Under the pieces are notes generated by a model. That model worked only from the letters and a program-made list of their open reading frames with translations, was not told the DNA's origin and did not search any database. Below are positions 6,343 to 10,406 of a DNA stretch of 10,406 nt, in pieces (the stretch's first letter is position 1; the number at the start of each line of letters is the position of its first letter). This stretch comes from an uncultured Flammeovirgaceae bacterium (GTDB lineage Bacteria > Bacteroidota > Bacteroidia > Cytophagales > Cyclobacteriaceae). Location of the stretch: the NCBI GenBank assembly GCA_946886805.1, contig CAMPJM010000106.1, positions 1-10,406 on the forward strand, given 5' to 3'. A program made the position numbers and the translations under genes.

Positions 6343-8667
6343 TTATTTAAAGATAACTTCTAACTCAACCCTTCTGTTCGCTTTTCTTCCCTCTTTCGTT
6401 GCATTATCCGCCACGGGATGGTCTGGCCCCAATCCCTCTACTATAAATCTTTCTTCGCCAAGTCCCTGAGCAATAAGGAAATCAGCAACAGCTTGCGCCC
6501 TTTCCTTTGACAATCTCACGTTGGTAGTTCTATTGCCAACATTGTCAGTATGCCCTACAATATGCAGTTTCCAATCGGGTTTCAACTTTAGTAAATTGGC
6601 CAATTCGACCATAGAAGTATAAGATGACAAAGCGATTTTAGCTTTGCCAGACTCAAATTCCAGATTGGTAAATGCTGTGTTCAAAATCTCTTGCTCTTCC
6701 TCCTTTATTTCAGGACAACCCTTATTTTCAACAACGCCCGGAATTAATACACATTCATCGTTAAGGTCTATTACACCGTCTCCATCTGAATCTGTGTAAG
6801 GGCAACCAAGATTTTCGGTTGGCCCGGAAAGCTCAGGACATTTATCTTCATTATCAAAAATACCATCACCGTCACTATCAGGACAACCATTTTTAGCTAC
6901 CGATCCAGGAAGGTCAGGACATAAATCCTCGCTATCAATTACAGTATCGCCATCTTTATCAGGGCAGCCTTGATGTTCTAAAGTTCCAGCTACATCCGGA
7001 CATGAATCTTCGCTGTCCTGGATTCCATCGCCGTCTGTATCGGGACAGCCTTTGAAACCTGCCAGACCTGCTACTTCGGGACATAGATCGTCTTTATCTA
7101 TGATACCATCGGCATCCGCATCCGGACAGCCTTGCAATTCAATTAGCCCGGGAACATCTGCACAAGCATCTTCGCTGTCCTGTACCCCATCAGCATCACG
7201 ATCAGGGCATCCTTTGAATTCCCAAACACCTGGCACTTTTCGACAAACATCTTTTCTATTGGATACTCCGTCTTTATCCTTATCTCTCTTCTTATGATAA
7301 GGCAATCCAAATCTCGCTGCTACATGGAAATCAAAGCTTTTAGGATCTTTACCAAAAGCGAAATTGCTTAGGACATCACGAGAACCAAGAACAATATTAC
7401 CTATTCTCAAAGAAACCCCTGAATTAAGATTTGCGAATTTATCGTACGACACAGGTAGTGCTAATCCGAAGGTTTTTCCTTCTATTCTCGGGGTTAAAGC
7501 CAAGGTACTTATATACCTACTCTTCTCTTTATCAGAAGCACCTCCCCGTAATGCAAGTTGTGAGGTAAGGTTCAGGTAAAACCCTCCGGCAACATGATAA
7601 TCCAATTCTCCTAAAAGTCTGGTAGGAAGGCCCATTTTGTAAGAACCACCTCTTTTGAAATCGAAATACTCTTCAAAAATTTCGTCTATATCGCCCTCTA
7701 ATTCATTAATATCCAGATCGTCTAAATTTCCAGTAATTCGACCACTTTCGTTATTTCTATTGTATTTTATCCCTCCAATATCTAAAATTGAGAAGCCAAC
7801 CTTAAGTTTATATTTATTTTTATCCCTTCTGATCAGGCTGTCTTTCCCATCCATTTCATATCTGTATTTTTCAATATTGGGCCTGTATTCATAAACAACA
7901 CCCAAATCTAATCCCAAGCCTAAATTTTGGAAGGGCTTATAATCAAATTCCTCATCCTCGATCGATATATTATCAGAAAAGCCAGTCTCAACATCAATGT
8001 TTGCTACCTCAACTCTATCATCAGTAAGTCCTGAGAATCGCAGATCGGAAATATAAGTATATCCTGATGCGAATCCGGTCAACAATTTAACAGTTCCACC
8101 TACCTTTAGAAATTTCGTACCCTTATCAAATACTACCCTTCCGTAGGTGAGGCCGAGTTCTCCCCATGCATGAGTTTGAACATACATATTGCTCAAATCA
8201 AAAGAATCATTAGGGTCAATTACGAACTCATCTTCCTCAGATATTTTATCCAACAAATCTGCCGATGCAGCACTGAAGCCATCAAAGTTGCTCACTGCCC
8301 GCATCCTTAAGGTAATCGCCATGGCGTGTTTTGGGCTTAAGGTCAGCATAAAAGAAAGAGGCGCATAACTATCTGTAGATAAATACCCGCCCTTGTCACT
8401 TCCATTGGTATTTCGGATAAACCTATCAGATTCGAAATCAAATTTCTTGAAATCTGCTGCGGGAATAGCATAGTAATTATTGCTAAAATAGGAACTAACC
8501 CCTATAATGTTCATTTGGAATTTATACCGGCTATCTACTATAGACGCAGGTTGAAAGCTTATACCCTGAACACCTGCATAGTTACTGGAATGTAGTCCCA
8601 GCCAATCCTGCGCAGCCAGATCATTCAAAGTGATAAGACATACAATCAATAAGTAAATTTTTTTCAT
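6343..8667 (-). CDS. OmpA-family outer-membrane protein with DUF5723-like domain and thrombospondin type 3 repeats
   Basis: A 774-aa envelope protein. Residues 1-19 form a signal peptide (MKKIYLLIVCLITLNDLAA, probable cleavage before Gln20). Residues about 20-455 are rich in beta-strand-like alternation and resemble the Bacteroidota DUF5723 group (LHSSNYAGVQGISFQPASI near the start), probably an outer-membrane barrel; this name is from memory and less sure. Residues 462-652 hold seven thrombospondin type 3 calcium-binding repeats. Residues about 655-774 are an OmpA C-terminal domain: GHTDNVGNR with Asp708 and LSKERA with Arg723, the pair that binds diaminopimelate in peptidoglycan, and NRRVELEVIF at the end. 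The protein should therefore connect the outer membrane to the cell wall. It is transcribed alone, divergent from yraN and convergent with the amidoligase operon. ATG 8667 is fixed by the signal peptide. Confidence 0.92.
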   Translation of the reverse strand: MKKIYLLIVCLITLNDLAAQDWLGLHSSNYAGVQGISFQPASIVDSRYKFQMNIIGVSSYFSNNYYAIPAADFKKFDFESDRFIRNTNGSDKGGYLSTDSYAPLSFMLTLSPKHAMAITLRMRAVSNFDGFSAASADLLDKISEEDEFVIDPNDSFDLSNMYVQTHAWGELGLTYGRVVFDKGTKFLKVGGTVKLLTGFASGYTYISDLRFSGLTDDRVEVANIDVETGFSDNISIEDEEFDYKPFQNLGLGLDLGVVYEYRPNIEKYRYEMDGKDSLIRRDKNKYKLKVGFSILDIGGIKYNRNNESGRITGNLDDLDINELEGDIDEIFEEYFDFKRGGSYKMGLPTRLLGELDYHVAGGFYLNLTSQLALRGGASDKEKSRYISTLALTPRIEGKTFGLALPVSYDKFANLNSGVSLRIGNIVLGSRDVLSNFAFGKDPKSFDFHVAARFGLPYHKKRDKDKDGVSNRKDVCRKVPGVWEFKGCPDRDADGVQDSEDACADVPGLIELQGCPDADADGIIDKDDLCPEVAGLAGFKGCPDTDGDGIQDSEDSCPDVAGTLEHQGCPDKDGDTVIDSEDLCPDLPGSVAKNGCPDSDGDGIFDNEDKCPELSGPTENLGCPYTDSDGDGVIDLNDECVLIPGVVENKGCPEIKEEEQEILNTAFTNLEFESGKAKIALSSYTSMVELANLLKLKPDWKLHIVGHTDNVGNRTTNVRLSKERAQAVADFLIAQGLGEERFIVEGLGPDHPVADNATKEGRKANRRVELEVIFK
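6712..7284 (-). repeat. Seven thrombospondin type 3 repeats coded within the OmpA-family gene
   Basis: An in-frame array coding for units of about 27 residues with the pattern D-x-D-x-D-G ... D ... D-x-C ... P/A-G ... G-C-P. The first unit begins DKDKDGVSN and lacks a preceding Cys-Pro. The fifth reads DKDGDTVID, with Thr where the loop Gly is usual. The sixth-to-seventh junction has CPYTDSDGDG with extra residues. Such arrays bind calcium and form a rigid spacer between the barrel and the peptidoglycan-binding domain. Confidence 0.88.
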
Positions 8668-8813
8668 CTAAAACGCTTATATTAACAATTTTTTAAGTTA
8701 AAATATTCGAGTGCTGGCTTTGGGGAAAATGCATCTCTTCTTCTATAATAAGGAGCAGTCAATGGTCACTCCAAATTTTTTCTTTCTTAGTATCAGTGTT
8801 TGTTCTAAAAGAG

Positions 8814-8833
8814 AATTATAATTTATTATAATT
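8814..8833. promoter_or_regulatory. AT-only 20-bp palindrome between divergent genes, possible operator
   Basis: AATTATAAT, TT, ATTATAATT: perfect 9-bp arms with a 2-bp spacer, lying between the divergent OmpA-family and yraN starts (147 bp from the first, 122 bp from the second). It could be a dimeric-regulator site. An AT-only palindrome in AT-rich DNA can also arise by chance, and I found no convincing TTTG / TAnnTTTG promoter pair beside it on either strand. Confidence 0.3.
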
Positions 8834-8954
8834 GTACAAATATCAATTTTACCTTTTCAAAGGACTTCGAATAATTCTTGGCAATATCACATTATTCTAT
8901 TTTCTTTTTTTGTGATTATATTATTAAAGAATACAATGTAATTTTTCAGAAAAA

Positions 8955-9305
8955 ATGGCAGCCAATAAAATAACAGGGGATCGTGGGGAACAAATTGCCG
9001 TCGATTATATTCAGAAAAAGGGGTACGAGGTTCTAAAGAGAAACTATAGGTATAAAAGAGCGGAAATTGATATCATCGCCAAAGCAAACAATTTGTTAGT
9101 CTTTTTTGAGGTAAAAACCAGGTATGGTCTTCACTTTGGATATCCGGAAGAAGCTGTAGATGAAAAGAAGGCCGAAATGGTTATTATGGCGGCTAATAAT
9201 TTTATCTATGAAACAGAGTGGGAATCTGAAATAAGATTTGATATAATTGCGGTTTCTTTAGATCAGGAGTTAAAAATCGATCATTTTGAAGATGCTTTTT
9301 TTTGA
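8955..9305 (+). CDS. yraN: YraN/UPF0102 family nuclease-like protein
   Basis: A 116-aa protein of the UPF0102 (YraN) family, full length for the group. It has GDRGEQIAVDYIQKKGYEVL (8-27), RNYRYKRAEIDIIA with Glu37 and Asp39, VFFEVKTRYG with Glu52 and Lys54, the FGYPEEAV segment, and RFDIIAVS near the end. Asp39 followed by Glu52-Val-Lys54 is the restriction-endonuclease-like PD-(D/E)xK arrangement. The family is widespread, its cellular role is poorly defined, and DNA metabolism is inferred from the fold. ATG 8955 is two codons before the conserved start region; the upstream purines (AGAAAAA) are a weak ribosome site. The gene ends in a run of eight T that codes for the last Phe residues, and its stop codon abuts the stop of the convergent hydrolase gene. 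Confidence 0.93.
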   Translation: MAANKITGDRGEQIAVDYIQKKGYEVLKRNYRYKRAEIDIIAKANNLLVFFEVKTRYGLHFGYPEEAVDEKKAEMVIMAANNFIYETEWESEIRFDIIAVSLDQELKIDHFEDAFF

Positions 9306-10094
9306 TTAGCTTTTTATGAACTCTGTTACTCCTTTGTATAGCTGGCTGTCTTTTTTTTGAAATTGCGTAATCATCTCTTGGTGCGATTTTCCTGGTGCCT
9401 CATAGAATATTACCTCATCGTTTACTTTCTTAAGCTTTTCTGCAAAATATTTATTGTCGGCCAAAAGCATGGGATAAGATCTGCTGCCGACCATTATAAA
9501 GAAGGGAATTTTACGGTTAGTTATAAAATTTAAAGGGGAAGCAGATTTCCAAATCTCCGGGTCTTTTGTAAAAATCTTCTCTATATGGCTCAAAAATTCA
9601 TTTCCATGCTTTTTGATCATATGGCCGATATTCAGTCCAAAAGCATCTATCAGCAAAACTTTTGCAATCTTATTGGCTATTCCAACTTTGTTAAAATAAT
9701 CATTGTTCAACGCTACTAAGGCACCAAGATGACCACCTGCAGAATGTCCGCTAATAGTGATTTTGTCGGGATTTCCGCCATACAAATGGGCGTTTTCGGC
9801 AACCCATTTAACTGCTTTGGCACAGTCAAGCGCCATCTTTTGAAAGTTGACCGAATCTCCTAATCGATAATTAACATTGATGGTCATTATGCCATAATGT
9901 GCCATATTTCTCCCCAGCACAGCGTACGGGTCTTTGTTGCCATACATCCACGTTCCGCCATGAATAAATATCAAAATAGGGAAGTTTGAATTCCCGTTTC
10001 CTTCAATCGGAAAGAAAAGATCTAAGAGGTGCCTTGTATTATCGAATTCAGGATCCTTTTCAGGGACATATTTTATATCTAATACTTCTGCCAC
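9306..10094 (-). CDS. Alpha/beta hydrolase, esterase/lipase (BD-FAE-like), GTG start
   Basis: A cytoplasmic alpha/beta hydrolase of 262 aa. ILIFIHGGTWMYGNK (40-54) holds the HGG-x-W oxyanion-hole motif of the hormone-sensitive-lipase/feruloyl-esterase-like group. ISGHSAGGH (114-122) contains the nucleophile Ser118, and APGKSHQEMI contains the catalytic His238. The acid is normally the Asp in a G-x-x-D motif of IPFFIMVG-x-x-D type; here the text is VGSRSYP, with Ser206 where Asp is expected, so the triad may be incomplete or use Asp213. The start is GTG 10094, because an in-frame TAG lies immediately upstream and the next Met is inside the domain. No ribosome site is visible. No signal peptide is present. 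The substrate is unknown, probably a short-chain ester. Confidence 0.85.
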   Translation of the reverse strand: MAEVLDIKYVPEKDPEFDNTRHLLDLFFPIEGNGNSNFPILIFIHGGTWMYGNKDPYAVLGRNMAHYGIMTINVNYRLGDSVNFQKMALDCAKAVKWVAENAHLYGGNPDKITISGHSAGGHLGALVALNNDYFNKVGIANKIAKVLLIDAFGLNIGHMIKKHGNEFLSHIEKIFTKDPEIWKSASPLNFITNRKIPFFIMVGSRSYPMLLADNKYFAEKLKKVNDEVIFYEAPGKSHQEMITQFQKKDSQLYKGVTEFIKS

Positions 10095-10258
10095 CTATGA
10101 GATTTTAATTGGACCCGTATAGTTCGGTTGCTTTAAACTTAGTCTATTCAAATTTCGCACATTATTTTAACGCAGTTTTGAGGTGCATAAGCTTTCTCAC
10201 GGTTATTAAAAGGGAGATATTGTCTTCTATTTCGGAAAATCTCAAAACTCCTGCCCCA
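10095..10258. other. Intergenic stretch, no gene recognised
   Basis: Upstream of the hydrolase gene. I find no believable reading frame on either strand (the longest + frame begins with TTG and has no recognisable motif) and no clear promoter. Whatever starts hydrolase transcription should lie here or in the palindromes to the right. Confidence 0.4.
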
Positions 10259-10278
10259 GACCCGCCAGCTGGCGGGTC
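10259..10278. repeat. GC-rich perfect palindrome (REP-like)
   Basis: GACCCGCCAG followed directly by its reverse complement CTGGCGGGTC: a 20-bp perfect palindrome, 16 of 20 bases G or C, in strongly AT-rich surroundings. No T run follows on either strand, so it is not a standard terminator. Its isolation, GC content and the second inverted repeat 5 bp to the right resemble paired REP (BIME-like) elements. Confidence 0.6.
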
Positions 10279-10282
10279 AAAT

Positions 10283-10310
10283 ATAGCCATGGGTTTTAAC
10301 CCGTGGTTAT
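10283..10310. repeat. Second imperfect inverted repeat beside the GC-rich palindrome
   Basis: ATAGCCATGGGTT, TT, AACCCGTGGTTAT: 13-bp arms that pair throughout if two G-T pairs are allowed. It lies 4 bp after the GC-rich palindrome, and the two together look like one repetitive intergenic element. No T run follows. Confidence 0.55.
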
Positions 10311-10350
10311 TGAAATGGCAGGATGCTGCAAAACATAAATTAGTTCAGTT

Positions 10351-10390
10351 AAAAACAAAAATTCCCGGAAAATGTTAGTTCCCGGGAATT
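10351..10390 (-). terminator. Rho-independent terminator for a gene beyond the right edge
   Basis: Arms AATTCCCGG (10360-10368) and CCGGGAATT (10382-10390) enclose a 13-nt loop. On the - strand the stem is followed by TTTTTGTTTTT (complement of 10351-10361), a good T tract; on the + strand no T run follows. It therefore ends transcription that comes from the right, from a gene whose 3' end must be close to or just outside the window edge. Confidence 0.75.
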
Positions 10391-10406
10391 AAATGTATAA
10401 AAGAAA

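Noticed and set aside
7052..7894. Several + strand frames opposite the OmpA-family gene
   Set aside because: They are antisense shadows of a gene with clear signal peptide, TSP3 and OmpA motifs.
10109..10378. An 89-codon + strand frame at the right end
   Set aside because: It begins with TTG, crosses two palindromes and the - strand terminator, and shows no family motif.

Overview
The window looks like chromosomal DNA of a member of the Bacteroidota. The evidence is an outer-membrane protein that joins a Bacteroidota-type N-terminal domain to thrombospondin type 3 repeats and an OmpA C-terminal domain, AT-rich intergenic DNA, and starts with poor or misplaced Shine-Dalgarno sequences. The genus cannot be read from the sequence; a Cytophagales-like organism is a guess.

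Layout. Positions 1-676 are mostly dispersed repeat DNA: one partial and two larger copies of an element of about 206 bp with inverted ends (TCGTCATTCC ... GGAATGACGA). Two genes on the + strand follow: a membrane acyltransferase of the OafA type (816-1949) and a soluble protein with an N-terminal PRiA4b-ORF3 domain, an acidic linker and a C-terminal SEC-C zinc motif (2084-3979). The same repeat family returns at 4031-4324, so these two genes sit between repeat copies. Next is a tight + strand pair: a glutamine-synthetase-fold amidoligase (4413-5423) and a class I glutamine amidotransferase of the PuuD type (5413-6249). Their reading frames overlap and the pair ends at a clear hairpin terminator. 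The large OmpA/TSP3 gene lies on the - strand (6343-8667). After a divergent intergenic region come yraN on the + strand (8955-9305) and an alpha/beta hydrolase on the - strand (9306-10094), whose stop codons abut exactly. The right end has two REP-like palindromes and a - strand terminator that must serve a gene beyond the window.

How the genes fit together. Only the amidoligase/amidotransferase pair is a convincing functional unit. One enzyme is predicted to make an amide bond, and its partner is predicted to hydrolyse gamma-glutamyl amides or handle glutamine. The substrate is unknown. The amidotransferase carries a strongly basic and hydrophobic insertion of about 45 residues that could hold it at the membrane. 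This pair is the best candidate for a little-described system. The remaining genes look like unrelated single transcription units.
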